A stretch of DNA of 64,000 bases from an uncultured Bacteroidia bacterium (GTDB taxonomy: Bacteria; Bacteroidota; Bacteroidia; Bacteroidales; F082): contig CADCJI010000004.1 in NCBI GenBank assembly GCA_902801625.1, forward strand, positions 62,001 through 126,000. The letters run 5' to 3'. The notes under the pieces are model-generated. The model did not search any database and was not told where the DNA came from. It worked only from the letters and a program-made list of their open reading frames with translations. The translations under genes and the position numbers were made by a program. Shown in pieces: positions 41,226-50,329 of this stretch. Positions within the stretch are counted from its first letter, which is position 1. Each line of letters starts with the position of its first letter.

Positions 41226-42755
41226 ATGAAAAAGACTATTGTTTTCCTTTTTGTAATCGCGTTTTCATTGGTCTCGAGAGCGCAAGACATCAATTTCGGG
41301 CAGTACTTCCTAGACGAAGGCTCATTGCGTATGGATGTGTTCCAATGCGGCAATTCCGAAGGCTCGCATTATGTGTTTGAGCGTTTTGTCATCGAACCGT
41401 ATTTTGGTGGCTCAAAAGTCAATTTAATTGACCCATTTAATTATGGCACAAATCGTGTGAAAGTGATTGACGCACAAACCAATATGCTCATTTATTCAAG
41501 AGGTTACAACACCTTATTCCAAGAATGGCAGACCACCGACGAAGCCCGAGTGATGGAACGCTGCTATGAGGAATCAGTGAGTGTTCCGCTGCCCCGCAAC
41601 GAAGCTTATATCATCCTTGAAATCAGGAATTTCGATGGGGAGTTTGAAGAGATTTTCTCAAAGCTTTATGAGCCTAATGAAATGTTCAATACCACCGAAC
41701 AGCGTTATATGTTTCCTGTTGAGGACATTATGGTAAACGGCTCGCCCGAAAGCAAGGTGGACATCGTGATTTTGCCCGAAGGCTATACCGCCGATGAAAT
41801 GCCGCAGTTCCTGCAACACTGTCAGAATCTGGCCAATGTGTTTGCCCAAGCGGAGCCCTTTGCAAGTCATATCAACGACTTCAATTTCCGCGCAGTGCTC
41901 GCTCCTTCCGAGGAGAGTGGTGTCGACATTCCTGCCTCGCATATCTGGAAACGCACCATCCTCAATTCGCATTTCTACACCTTTTATATCGACCGTTATT
42001 GCACCACGCGCAATTATTTCTCGGTCAAGGATGTAGCAGCGAACGCACCTTATGACCAGATCTACATTTTGGTGAACAGCAACCAGTATGGCGGAGGCGG
42101 TTTCTACAACTTTTACTCGATGAGCACGGCGGGCAACATGTCGACTTCCGATGTCATTGTGCATGAGTTTGGGCATGCTTTTGCAGGTTTGGCCGACGAA
42201 TATGAGGAGCCTGACAACCCATTGGCCTTGCTCTATAACCTGAACGTGGAGCCATGGGAACCCAATATCACCACTTTGGTTGATTTTGAATCGAAATGGG
42301 CCGACCTTGTCGCCCCAGGCACACCTATTCCTACCCCAAACACGAATCAATATAACAACACGGTAGGTGCTTTTGAAGGCGGAGGCTATTTGGAGGAAGG
42401 CATGTATCGGCCCCAACGCAATTGCATGATGCGCAACTATGCGCCTTTCTGTGCTGTATGTAACAGAACGATCGAAGCCATGATTGAAGCGCATTCCGAT
42501 AGTCCAGTTACAGTGAAATCAGAGTATGTACAGCCCGAACCATCGCTTCGTGTGTGTCCCAATCCGGCTATGGATTTCATCGATGTGTTTATAAATCAAG
42601 CGGATGGTCAAGCGGAAATCATCGACATGAACGGTAAGGTCGCGATGACGGTTCAACTCAAAAACGAGGTGAACAGAATCGACATCAGCGACTTGCCCAA
42701 GGGCATGTATGTGCTTCGTGCGAATGGTGAGACGCGTAAATTTGTGAAACAATGA
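41226..42755 (+). CDS. Secreted M64 (IgA-peptidase family) metallopeptidase with T9SS sorting domain
   Basis: 509 residues with a signal peptide ending VSRAQ. An N-terminal beta domain (about 25-160) leads into the M64 core: VDIVILPEGYTADEM (about 178-192), then the zinc motif HEFGHAFAGLADEY near 312-325 (HExxH plus a downstream acidic ligand), and RNCMMR near 400, all typical of Peptidase_M64. The last 70 residues are a T9SS type A sorting domain (LRVCPNPAMDFIDVFI...IIDMNGK...LPKGMYVLRA). The founding member cleaves IgA hinge regions; the target here is unknown. It overlaps the next gene by four bases (ATGA). Confidence 0.88.
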   Translation: MKKTIVFLFVIAFSLVSRAQDINFGQYFLDEGSLRMDVFQCGNSEGSHYVFERFVIEPYFGGSKVNLIDPFNYGTNRVKVIDAQTNMLIYSRGYNTLFQEWQTTDEARVMERCYEESVSVPLPRNEAYIILEIRNFDGEFEEIFSKLYEPNEMFNTTEQRYMFPVEDIMVNGSPESKVDIVILPEGYTADEMPQFLQHCQNLANVFAQAEPFASHINDFNFRAVLAPSEESGVDIPASHIWKRTILNSHFYTFYIDRYCTTRNYFSVKDVAANAPYDQIYILVNSNQYGGGGFYNFYSMSTAGNMSTSDVIVHEFGHAFAGLADEYEEPDNPLALLYNLNVEPWEPNITTLVDFESKWADLVAPGTPIPTPNTNQYNNTVGAFEGGGYLEEGMYRPQRNCMMRNYAPFCAVCNRTIEAMIEAHSDSPVTVKSEYVQPEPSLRVCPNPAMDFIDVFINQADGQAEIIDMNGKVAMTVQLKNEVNRIDISDLPKGMYVLRANGETRKFVKQ

Positions 42756-44194
42756 ATCATAGGTATCTGATATGGGTGTTAATGGGCGGTCTGTTATTGG
42801 CTTCTTGTACCCACAGTCCCGAGCCAAGTGGCCCCACTCCAAGCCAACAACAACTGGAATGGCAACAACTTGAGACCTACGCGTTTATACACTTTGGCTT
42901 AAACACGTTTAATAACATGGAATGGGGCTTCGGCAATACACCGTCCTATACCTTTAATCCCACCCATTTAGACTGCGAACAGTGGGTCTTGACTTTGAAA
43001 GCTGCTGGAATGAAAGGCGTGATCTTCACGGCAAAACACCACGACGGATTCTGCCTCTGGCCAACTGAGACTACCGACTATTCCATCAAGAACACCTATT
43101 ATAAGAATGGTGAGGGAGACTTGGTGCGCGAGCTTTCGGAGGCCTGCAAGAAACACGGTTTGAAGTTTGGGTTGTACCTCTCGCCGTGGGACCGCAACCA
43201 ACTCGAGTATGGCTATGAGGGTTATGTCAATATCTATCATCAACAGATTGAGGAACTTGTGAGCCACTATGGACCCTTGTTCGAGTTCTGGTTTGATGGC
43301 GCCAATGGAGGTACAGGATGGTATGGAGGCGCCGACGAGATGCGTTCCATCGTTGCCGAACAATACTACGATTATGAGAAGGCGAGGGACATTGTTTGGA
43401 AATACAGCCCCGAAGCGAGCATCTTTGGTGGCACTGTCCCGACCTTGCGCTGGATAGGCAATGAGGAAGGCAAGGCCAACGCCACGCAATGGTGTATGTA
43501 TAAAACTGATTTTGAATCACTTAACGACATAAAGGCCTTGCAACAAGGCTATCGTGATGGCGAGGCATGGCTACCTGCCGAAGTGGATGTCTCCATTCGT
43601 CCAGGATGGTTTTATCATAAGAGCGAGGACAACCAAGTGAAGACCGTGGTCCAGTTGATGGATTTGTATTACCAGAGTGTCGGCCATAACACCAATCTCT
43701 TGCTCAATTTCCCTGTGAATCAAGAGGGTAGGATACCGAGCATCGACTCGGCCTCTGCCGTTCAATGGTACCAGAAGTTGCAAAAGGACTTCGCCGACAA
43801 CTTGCTGAAAGGCTGCAAGGTGACCGCCAGCGACACAAGAGGCTGGAGGTTCAAGGCCAAGCATGTGCTGGATGAAGAATATGAATCCTACTGGGCAACG
43901 GAAGACAGCATCCATCAAGCTGAACTCATCTTCGATTTCCCCGAAACTACGGCTTTCAACCGCATTTTATTACAAGAGTATATTCCTTTGGGACAGAATG
44001 TTGATGCATTTTATTTAGACTATTACTTTAATGATAAATGGTTGCCTATTGAAACCAACGAACCAACTACTACCATCGGTTACAAGCGACTTCTTCGTTT
44101 CCAGACCGTTAAGGCCGATAAGTTGAGAATTAGGTTTAAGGTATTTAAGGGGACCCTGTGCATTAATAAGGTTGGTGCGTATCATGTTGAATGA
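42752..44194 (+). CDS. Alpha-L-fucosidase lipoprotein (GH29)
   Basis: 480 residues. Lipobox LLASC (Cys19). The GH29 core (about 35-345) shows HFGLNTFNNMEWGFG, FTAKHHDGFCLWPT (the substrate-binding His-His), GLYLSPWDRN and the nucleophile Asp in EFWFDGANGG near 182. The C-terminal beta domain (about 350-480) resembles the F5/8-type sandwich often fused to GH29. The pattern fits subfamily B, which prefers alpha-1,3/1,4 fucose on branched glycans (inference). The start overlaps the peptidase stop, so both proteins are made together, which suggests joint attack on fucosylated glycoproteins. Confidence 0.92.
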   Translation: MNHRYLIWVLMGGLLLASCTHSPEPSGPTPSQQQLEWQQLETYAFIHFGLNTFNNMEWGFGNTPSYTFNPTHLDCEQWVLTLKAAGMKGVIFTAKHHDGFCLWPTETTDYSIKNTYYKNGEGDLVRELSEACKKHGLKFGLYLSPWDRNQLEYGYEGYVNIYHQQIEELVSHYGPLFEFWFDGANGGTGWYGGADEMRSIVAEQYYDYEKARDIVWKYSPEASIFGGTVPTLRWIGNEEGKANATQWCMYKTDFESLNDIKALQQGYRDGEAWLPAEVDVSIRPGWFYHKSEDNQVKTVVQLMDLYYQSVGHNTNLLLNFPVNQEGRIPSIDSASAVQWYQKLQKDFADNLLKGCKVTASDTRGWRFKAKHVLDEEYESYWATEDSIHQAELIFDFPETTAFNRILLQEYIPLGQNVDAFYLDYYFNDKWLPIETNEPTTTIGYKRLLRFQTVKADKLRIRFKVFKGTLCINKVGAYHVE

Positions 44195-44199
44195 ATATG

Positions 44200-44219
44200 A
44201 AAAATCGCTTGCGATTTTT
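44200..44219. terminator. Terminator after the fucosidase gene
   Basis: Perfect AAAAATCGC / GCGATTTTT with a two-base loop; T-rich after the stem. Confidence 0.7.
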
Positions 44220-44282
44220 GTCTCAAATTCAATAATATGACTTCAGTTTTCTCTGTATTCTCAAATTCTTGATAAAATAGAA

Positions 44283-44849
44283 ATGATAGAATATCATCCA
44301 CTGAAACCGTTTCTCCCAAAGAACGCGAGAGTCTTGTTCCTCGGCAGTTTCCCGCCGCCAAAGAAGCGTTGGTGCATGGACTTTTTCTACCCCAACTTCA
44401 TCAACGACCACTGGCGCATTGAAGGCCAAATCTGGTTCGGCGACAAGAACCATTTTGTGGACACTGAACACAAGTGCTTCAAAATGAATGAAATTATTGC
44501 TTTCCTCACCGAGAAAGGCATTGCCTTCTTCGATACTGCCACGGCAGTAAAACGGTTGAAGGACAATGCCTCAGATGCTTTCTTAGAGATTGTGGAACAT
44601 ACCGATATTGAAGCCCTACTGAAACAGATACCGCAATGCCACGCCCTCGCCACCACAGGCGAAAAAGCCACTGCGGAAGTATGCGCTTATTACAATACGA
44701 ATTCTATTCCTTCACCCAATGAACGAATCACCCTAAGGGAAGGATTAACACTTTATAGATTACCCTCATCCTCACGTGCTTATCCTTTGACATTTGACAA
44801 AAAGGTTGAAGCTTATCGAAGGATGTTCGAGGCAGTGTTTGGTTGCTAA
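44283..44849 (+). CDS. Uracil-DNA glycosylase-superfamily protein
   Basis: 188 residues. The opening VLFLGSFPPPKKRWCMDFFYPN matches the first motif of the UDG-like fold (LGSxPP) and LYRLPSSSRAYP near 155-168 matches the DNA-binding loop (LPSTSP-type). The catalytic Asp/His arrangement of classical UDG is not seen; family members of this type in Bacteroidetes are poorly studied. Cytosolic, single gene. Likely a base-excision enzyme or relative. Confidence 0.75.
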   Translation: MIEYHPLKPFLPKNARVLFLGSFPPPKKRWCMDFFYPNFINDHWRIEGQIWFGDKNHFVDTEHKCFKMNEIIAFLTEKGIAFFDTATAVKRLKDNASDAFLEIVEHTDIEALLKQIPQCHALATTGEKATAEVCAYYNTNSIPSPNERITLREGLTLYRLPSSSRAYPLTFDKKVEAYRRMFEAVFGC

Positions 44850-44850
44850 T

Positions 44851-44971
44851 ATGGTATTGCCTTCGGCAAGAAATCAGTCAAAAATCTCATTAAAATCTCA
44901 AAAAATCAATTTCATTTTTGATTGATTTTTCGATTGATTTTTGAAGGATTTCTTCGCGAAGCGAATCCCAC
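44851..44971. repeat. REP-like inverted pair (copies E and F of a repeat family)
   Basis: Copy E (44851-44886, plus) reads ATGGTATTGCCTTCGGCAAG then AAATC..TCAAAAATC. Copy F (44938-44971) is its inverse with stem TTCGC/GCGAA. The two copies fill the gap between convergent genes. The related copies at 50866-51112 share the flanking sequence but have different stems. Confidence 0.7.
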
Positions 44972-44974
44972 AAA

Positions 44975-45724
44975 TCACCTAGTCATCAGCGCATCAATCG
45001 CGGGCAGAATCTCACCGGATTTGCCTTCAAGGTAGATGTCCGTGATGTAGTTCGTATAGGTCGAAGGCTCCATGTTGATTTCGATGATCTTGGCGCCGTT
45101 GCGTTTGGCGATGCCAGGAATCATATTGGCCGGACTGACTTGTCCCGAAGTACCGATGATGACGAAAGCATCGCAGTTTTCGGCAGCGCGTACCGAGCCG
45201 TAATAGGCGTCTTCAGGGATGCCTTCTCCAAAGAAGATGAAGTCGGGCTTCATCAGGCCGCCGCATTGGGAGCAACGGGGTGGTTCCTCGGTGAGTGTCA
45301 GGCTCTTGGCATCGACCTTGTGGCCGCATTTGGTGCACACGAAGCGCGACATGTTGCCGTGGAACTCATACACCACGCTGTTGCCCGCCACGGTGTGGAG
45401 GTCGTCGATGTTCTGCGTGATGACGCTGCTCAGGCGACCTTCCTTTTCCCATTTGGCAAGGACGAGATGCCCGGGATTGGGCTTGATGTCCTTGTTGCTG
45501 AAAAAGTTATAGAATACCTCGCGGATGATCTTCCACGACTCCTTGGTGTGGCGATAGTAGAAGTCGATGTCGAGTGAGTTGGGGTCGTACTGGTTCCAGA
45601 TGCCGCCCTCGCCACGGAAAGGCGGGATGCCGCTCTCGGCGGAAGTGCCGGCACCGGTGAAGCCCACGATGTTCTTCGCCTTGGAGAGGATTTCAGCGGC
45701 TTGCTTGATTTTTTCGGTATTCAT
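44975..45724 (-). CDS. cobB: NAD-dependent protein deacylase (sirtuin, CobB-like)
   Basis: 249 residues. The NAD-binding GAGTSAESGIPPFRG (23-37), TQNIDDLH (about 103-110), catalytic His in YEFHGN, and zinc cysteines CTKCG and CSQCG are all present. GTSGQVSPAN near 190 binds the ribose. It removes acyl groups from lysine, using NAD. The PDFIFFGE segment is usual. It has its own minus-strand promoter, divergent from the AAA/nuclease gene. Confidence 0.93.
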   Translation of the reverse strand: MNTEKIKQAAEILSKAKNIVGFTGAGTSAESGIPPFRGEGGIWNQYDPNSLDIDFYYRHTKESWKIIREVFYNFFSNKDIKPNPGHLVLAKWEKEGRLSSVITQNIDDLHTVAGNSVVYEFHGNMSRFVCTKCGHKVDAKSLTLTEEPPRCSQCGGLMKPDFIFFGEGIPEDAYYGSVRAAENCDAFVIIGTSGQVSPANMIPGIAKRNGAKIIEINMEPSTYTNYITDIYLEGKSGEILPAIDALMTR

Positions 45725-45758
45725 TGATTTAAGATTTTTAAAGATTGTTTTTCAGGCG

Positions 45759-45766
45759 CAAAGTTA
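45759..45766 (-). promoter_or_regulatory. Promoter -7 box of cobB
   Basis: CAAAGTTA reads TAACTTTG on the minus strand, 34 bases before the start at 45724. Confidence 0.6.
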
Positions 45767-45807
45767 GTGAAAAAAGATTGATTTGATGAAAGATGGACGA
45801 AAATGTG

Positions 45808-45815
45808 TATTTTTG
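45808..45815 (+). promoter_or_regulatory. Promoter -7 box of the AAA/nuclease gene
   Basis: TATTTTTG, 27 bases before the preferred ATG at 45843; this argues against the longer frame from 45783. Confidence 0.6.
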
Positions 45816-45842
45816 CAAGGTCAAGATAAAAACGGAGTCAGC

Positions 45843-47276
45843 ATGAGGAAAGAATTCAATGTCACAGGAAGTTGCAATCCGCAAAGACATTATATGGTTG
45901 ATATGGAGAAACGATTTAAAGCCGTTGAAGAATTGATAGAGATGGGTGAATATTTCATTATCAACCGTGCGAGGCAGTATGGGAAAACAACGATGCTGCA
46001 TACAATCTGTAGTAGGATTTCCAATCACTTTCAAGTTTTATTGGCCAACGCTAAAGAATTGGATAAAGATGTTTTTCTGTTCGGAAAAGAAATAATTCAA
46101 TCTTGTAAAAGTGCAGAAAAACCAATGGTTTTGTTGATAGACGATGCTGACAAGAATTCTGATGAACTAAAATTCGTGGACTTTCTAGGACTTTTGCGCA
46201 ATGAATATCTCAGACGAGACAAAGATAATACGAGAAGCACTATCCATAGTATTGTTTTGGCTAGCGAACAAGATGTTAGGAACATTGTTATTCGAGATTC
46301 TTTTGGTAATAGGGTAAAAATTGCCCCTTGGAACATTGCCGCCGATTTCAACGTGGATATGACCTTCCATCCCGAAGAAATCGCACAGATGCTCAATGAT
46401 TACGAGAACGATGTGCATACGGGTATGGACATCAAGGCCATTAGCGAGGAGATTTACAAATACACAACGGGCTATCCTTATTTGGTGAGTGCGATTTGTA
46501 AGATTATAGATGAGCGCTTGGAGGCAGATTGGACGCTTGACAATGTGCAGAAAGCCGTGAAAATCATTGCAAAAGGCGAGAATGTCACCTTGATTGATGA
46601 CCTTTCCAAGAATATCGAGAACAACGCCGAACTGCGTGATTTCCTCTATTCCATCGTCGTGAACGGACAGGAATACAGCTATTCGATGGTTGACCCGATT
46701 GTGCGCTTGGCCAACATGTTTTCCTATATCCGTGAGAACCAACGTGGCAAGACGATGATCCACAACCTGATTTTTGAGGAGGCTTTGTTCGTTTATTTCG
46801 GAAACAAGACCATGCGCGAACAGGGGACAAAAATCTCTCCTTTTGTGCTGAACTATGTGCAAAATGGCAAACTCAATATGGAGCACGTGGTCACTCGTTT
46901 CCGCGACCTGATGCGAGAGGAGTACCGCGAAAGCACCGAGCCTTTCCTTGAAAAGGAAGGCCGTCTGCTGTTTCTTACCTTCCTCAAACCAATTATCAAC
47001 GGCATCGGCTTCTATTACGTGGAGCCGCAGACCCGCGACAACCGCCGCATGGACTTGGTGGTGACCTACGACAAGCAGGAGTTCATCGTTGAACTAAAGA
47101 TTTGGCATGGCGACAAATACGAGGAATTTGGCCGCGACCAACTTTCAGGCTATCTCGCCACTCGCGGTATGGATGAAGGTTATTTGGTCACCTTCGACTT
47201 CTCGAAAAACAAACAAGAAGCAGAACCTCAATGGATTGAGTGGAATGGAAAGCGGATTTTTGAGGTGATTGTTTAA
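45843..47276 (+). CDS. AAA-ATPase-like protein fused to a PD-(D/E)XK nuclease-like domain
   Basis: 477 residues from the ATG at 45843, which lies after the promoter. The opening GSCNPQRHYMVDMEKRF is typical of the AAA-ATPase_like/DUF1703 family of Bacteroidetes. A shortened Walker A is seen (RARQYGKTTML, about 43-53), then Walker B MVLLIDDADKN near 110. The C-terminal part (about 390-477) has the nuclease core RRMDLVVTYDKQEFIVELKIW (D, then ExK) and RDQLSGYLATRGM. These proteins are numerous and variable in gut Bacteroidales; a defence or mobile-element role is suspected in the field but unproven. First gene of an A/T-rich stretch. Confidence 0.8.
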   Translation: MRKEFNVTGSCNPQRHYMVDMEKRFKAVEELIEMGEYFIINRARQYGKTTMLHTICSRISNHFQVLLANAKELDKDVFLFGKEIIQSCKSAEKPMVLLIDDADKNSDELKFVDFLGLLRNEYLRRDKDNTRSTIHSIVLASEQDVRNIVIRDSFGNRVKIAPWNIAADFNVDMTFHPEEIAQMLNDYENDVHTGMDIKAISEEIYKYTTGYPYLVSAICKIIDERLEADWTLDNVQKAVKIIAKGENVTLIDDLSKNIENNAELRDFLYSIVVNGQEYSYSMVDPIVRLANMFSYIRENQRGKTMIHNLIFEEALFVYFGNKTMREQGTKISPFVLNYVQNGKLNMEHVVTRFRDLMREEYRESTEPFLEKEGRLLFLTFLKPIINGIGFYYVEPQTRDNRRMDLVVTYDKQEFIVELKIWHGDKYEEFGRDQLSGYLATRGMDEGYLVTFDFSKNKQEAEPQWIEWNGKRIFEVIV

Positions 47277-47279
47277 TGT

Positions 47280-47647
47280 ATGAAAGAAACCCAAAACATA
47301 GAATTCAAGCGGCTGCAGTTCCTCACATTTGAGCAGGTGCGTGGCGGCATGTTGGCGACCATCCCAAGGGAGCGATTTGTGGCGATTAATAATGGCACAT
47401 CGCAGAAAAGTGGTCAGGAAACAGAAAGTGGTACGGAAACTACCCAGAAAACTACGGAGAAAACTACGGAGAAAATTCTTAGGCTGATAAAAGAAAACCC
47501 ATCAATCACCAATAAAGAATTAGCTAGATTATGTGATATCACAGAAGATGGAGTGTTTTTCATATCAAAAAAATGAAAGCTGCAGGTATCATCCGCCGAA
47601 TCGGTCCTGACAAGGGCGGCCATTGGGAAGTGATTGAGAAACCATGA
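47280..47647 (+). pseudogene. Frameshifted, internally deleted RecG-like/AlbA-type ATP-binding protein
   Basis: It opens MKETQNIEFKR, the normal start of AlbA_2-domain (RecG-like) proteins, but jumps at once to a C-terminal segment (GGMLATIPRERF, then a TTEKTTEK linker and a winged helix ILRLIKENPSITNKELARLC). At a run of five T near 47557 the frame stops early as FFISKK. Adding one T restores FHIKKMKAAGIIRRIGPDKGGHWEVIEKP to a stop at 47645-47647. So about 350 residues are lost and the winged helix is frameshifted. A 20-residue ORF (47644-47706) overlaps its end. Confidence 0.75.
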
Positions 47648-47714
47648 ACGCCAAACAGATTGCGCAGAGAGAAGGGGAATTGGTTTTGGAGGATGATGAA
47701 GAATGAAAAAGTTG

Positions 47715-47722
47715 TATATTTG
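47715..47722 (+). promoter_or_regulatory. Promoter -7 box upstream of the structured leader
   Basis: TATATTTG fits TAnnTTTG. If used, the transcript would carry a leader of about 300 bases containing the hairpins at 47811-47950 before the DUF2971-like gene. Confidence 0.45.
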
Positions 47723-47810
47723 CGGATGAAATCATTCGAAAATAAAGAATTGAGTAATAATTAAAATATTGAAATACAAAAAGATAGAAATAAACTAACA
47801 TAGTAATAAT

Positions 47811-47950
47811 CATAGCGTTTGCTATTTATTCGGCATTGCTTCAGGAATCTGCAAATTTCAAAATAAAGTGTCAATTACGAATAGGTCAGCAAACGTCCGT
47901 GTTTAGCGCGGACGTTGACTTATCAATTGACACGGGCTTTGCAGAGCCTC
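47811..47950 (+). other. Structured leader element with nested hairpins
   Basis: Four stem-loops: ATAGC-gttt-GCTAT (47812-47825); a looser TTGC/GCAA pair (about 47836-47854); a long nested one, GTGTCAATT / AATTGACAC (47868-47933) enclosing GTCA/TGAC and ACGTCCG / CGGACGT (47893-47915); and GGCT/AGCC (about 47936-47947). It could be a regulatory leader, a small RNA or a recombination site; sequence alone does not decide. Confidence 0.6.
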
Positions 47951-48022
47951 TGAAGCGTGGATAAGAAAACGATTCGCGCTTTTTTTATTACTGATAATCA
48001 ATGTAAAACTGCAATAAAATAT

Positions 48023-48742
48023 ATGAAAAAAGAGAAGTTGAATTATTATTATTACCTGCCAAATGATGGCACCGAAGACAGGGTCATTTGTCAATACATG
48101 AGGCTTGACTACCTGATTCGGTTACTTGAAACACACATGTATTTTGTCAAGCGCAGACGTGAATTTGATGATACCAATGAGAGTTATGAAAATGTAAAAC
48201 TGGCTTTTCCTATTGCACCAGCAAAGAAGTATGACTCTCAAGAGCAAGTGCTAACTGAAAGGACAATTCCATATTTTGAAATTATTCATTGTCCTGCTTC
48301 GTGCTGGACGAAAAACGAAAACGAGAGTTTCTTGATGTGGAAATCTTATGCGACAGAAATAGGTGTTCGAATAAAAACAACAGTTCACAATCTTATTGCT
48401 TCATTAGAAATAGACCTTGAAAGAAATGGAATGAACAAGGTAGTTTGTGGTTCAATGAACTACAAGAAGAATTTAATTCCTTCATCAGATGAATTAGGTC
48501 AGTTGTTCAATAAGGATATGGCATATTCCGCCGAAAATGAATTCCGTTTCTACTTTCATATTTCAAATGACCCTGATAAAAAAAGCACAAAGTATCGTCT
48601 AATTCCCGTAAATATAAGTGTGATGATAGATGAGATTCTTCTTTCTCCATTCATTTGCAAAGAAGCAGCAGATAAACTTGCAAGAATGATAAAGTGCAGT
48701 TATGGCATAAATGTTAAACAATCAAATATTAAGCTAAAATGA
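48023..48742 (+). CDS. DUF2971-like protein
   Basis: 239 residues from the ATG at 48023; a GTG at 47957 would add 22 residues. The order YYYYLPNDG, RLDYLIRLLETHMYFVKRRREFDD (short helix then the 'fNDp'-type turn), SCWTKNENESFLMWKSYA and AENEFRFYFHIS matches the DUF2971 fold seen in many accessory regions. Function unknown. A/T-rich. Its stop overlaps the next start (ATGA), so it is translationally coupled to the protease. Confidence 0.65.
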   Translation: MKKEKLNYYYYLPNDGTEDRVICQYMRLDYLIRLLETHMYFVKRRREFDDTNESYENVKLAFPIAPAKKYDSQEQVLTERTIPYFEIIHCPASCWTKNENESFLMWKSYATEIGVRIKTTVHNLIASLEIDLERNGMNKVVCGSMNYKKNLIPSSDELGQLFNKDMAYSAENEFRFYFHISNDPDKKSTKYRLIPVNISVMIDEILLSPFICKEAADKLARMIKCSYGINVKQSNIKLK

Positions 48743-50301
48743 AAAAGTTGTTCTTAATAATCATGTATGTGTTTTCAATGACAACAATTTGCATTGGGCA
48801 AAGACAGACCATTAATGGGCCATGGACCAATGTCGATTATCAAGGAAAACGGTTCAGACTTGCAAGTGTTGAAATAGATAGGCCTAACAACCAAACTATC
48901 GTTATGATTGAAGTTGAGGCGACAAAGGATATTCGAGAAATGAAACCTCCTATTTGTGAACCAAGAATTATTGGAGAACATTGGGAAAGCATGTATCCAC
49001 ATATGGAAAATGGTAAATGGATTGATGAAAATGATTATTTTGGATTCATGACAGATGAAGGTAAAATAGGTGAAGGTGGATACTCTGGTGATGGGAATAA
49101 GTTTTATCCTGCTCTTTGGGAAAGAGTAAAAAAGGGAACTATTCATTCGTATTTACTTGTATTTAATGTTGCTATACCACCAGGAGAAACCTCTATTACT
49201 ATTAAAAGCGGTAATGGAGAGTGTTCATGGTCTGGTTTTGCTTCTCTAGGTTTTAATTGTACACTTTATAATCCAATGCCTAAGTTAAAGCAAATTAATG
49301 TAAGTGAGACAATTCTTAAATCTATGATTGACAAACAGAACGATGGAATTGCAGGAATATATGAGATTCTTGAACGAGATGGTTTGAGACTGGCTTGCAT
49401 CAAACACGAAGGTGTATATAAGATAATTTATCTTTCAGGGGGCACAATAAAAGGTTGGAATAGTGGAGAAATCAAAGCAACGTTAAGCGAAACATCGGTG
49501 CCAGGACTATTCAAAGCAGATTGGTACAACGAACATAAACAAATTGAAAAAGAAACAGTATTAATAGGCTTTGACAAACTAACCATGGAGGTGAAAATAG
49601 GAGAAGAAGCTGTCAGTTATTTCCAAATGTATCCTACGGCTCAAAGTTCCACCTCAGTAAGCGAAAACAGCACGATTGCATCTTGGACAGGAACAGGTTT
49701 TGCTATCGGTAATGGCTATATTGTAACAAACAATCATGTTGTAAGTGAAGCCCAATCCATCAGCATCAAAGGTGTAAAAGGCGATATGAACACTGGATAT
49801 ACTGCAGAAGTTGTTGCGACCGACAATATAAATGATATTGCAATACTGAGGATAACAGACAGCCAGTTTGCTGTTTTCGGAACTATTCCGTATGCTGTCC
49901 AGCAACGGATGGCTGATGTCGGAGAGGATGTATTTGTGCTTGGCTATCCTCTGACGCAGGCTTTGGGCAATGAAATAAAACTAACCAATGGCATCATTAG
50001 CTCACGAACAGGTTATCAAGGAAACATTTCCACATATCAGATGTCAGCACCTGTGCAGCCAGGCAATAGTGGCGGACCTATGTTTGATAACAAAGGCAAT
50101 ATAATTGGCATTGTAGTGGCAGGAGTGCCCGGAGCCGAGAATGTAGGCTATGCAATTAAGACTTCGTATCTTAATATACTTATCGAGAGTGCTGGACTAA
50201 ATATCAAACTTCCCTCTAACAATACTATTTCGACCTTATCATTAGCGGAAAAGGTTAAGCGTGTGAAGAATCTTGTGTTTTATATTGAGTGCAGCAAATA
50301 G
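48739..50301 (+). CDS. Secreted trypsin-like (S1C/HtrA-type) serine protease with N-terminal beta domain
   Basis: 520 residues with a signal peptide ending ICIGQ. Residues about 20-300 are beta-rich and unknown. The protease domain (about 310-490) shows GTGFAIGNGYIVTNNHVV (catalytic His), NDIAILRI (Asp) and QPGNSGGPMF (Ser), as in HtrA-type proteases. There is no PDZ domain. Coupled to the DUF2971-like gene by a four-base overlap. Much lower G+C than the flanking housekeeping genes, which suggests a recent arrival. Confidence 0.85.
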   Translation: MKKLFLIIMYVFSMTTICIGQRQTINGPWTNVDYQGKRFRLASVEIDRPNNQTIVMIEVEATKDIREMKPPICEPRIIGEHWESMYPHMENGKWIDENDYFGFMTDEGKIGEGGYSGDGNKFYPALWERVKKGTIHSYLLVFNVAIPPGETSITIKSGNGECSWSGFASLGFNCTLYNPMPKLKQINVSETILKSMIDKQNDGIAGIYEILERDGLRLACIKHEGVYKIIYLSGGTIKGWNSGEIKATLSETSVPGLFKADWYNEHKQIEKETVLIGFDKLTMEVKIGEEAVSYFQMYPTAQSSTSVSENSTIASWTGTGFAIGNGYIVTNNHVVSEAQSISIKGVKGDMNTGYTAEVVATDNINDIAILRITDSQFAVFGTIPYAVQQRMADVGEDVFVLGYPLTQALGNEIKLTNGIISSRTGYQGNISTYQMSAPVQPGNSGGPMFDNKGNIIGIVVAGVPGAENVGYAIKTSYLNILIESAGLNIKLPSNNTISTLSLAEKVKRVKNLVFYIECSK

Positions 50302-50329
50302 AAAAGCCAATAGTCAATTGCCCGTATAC

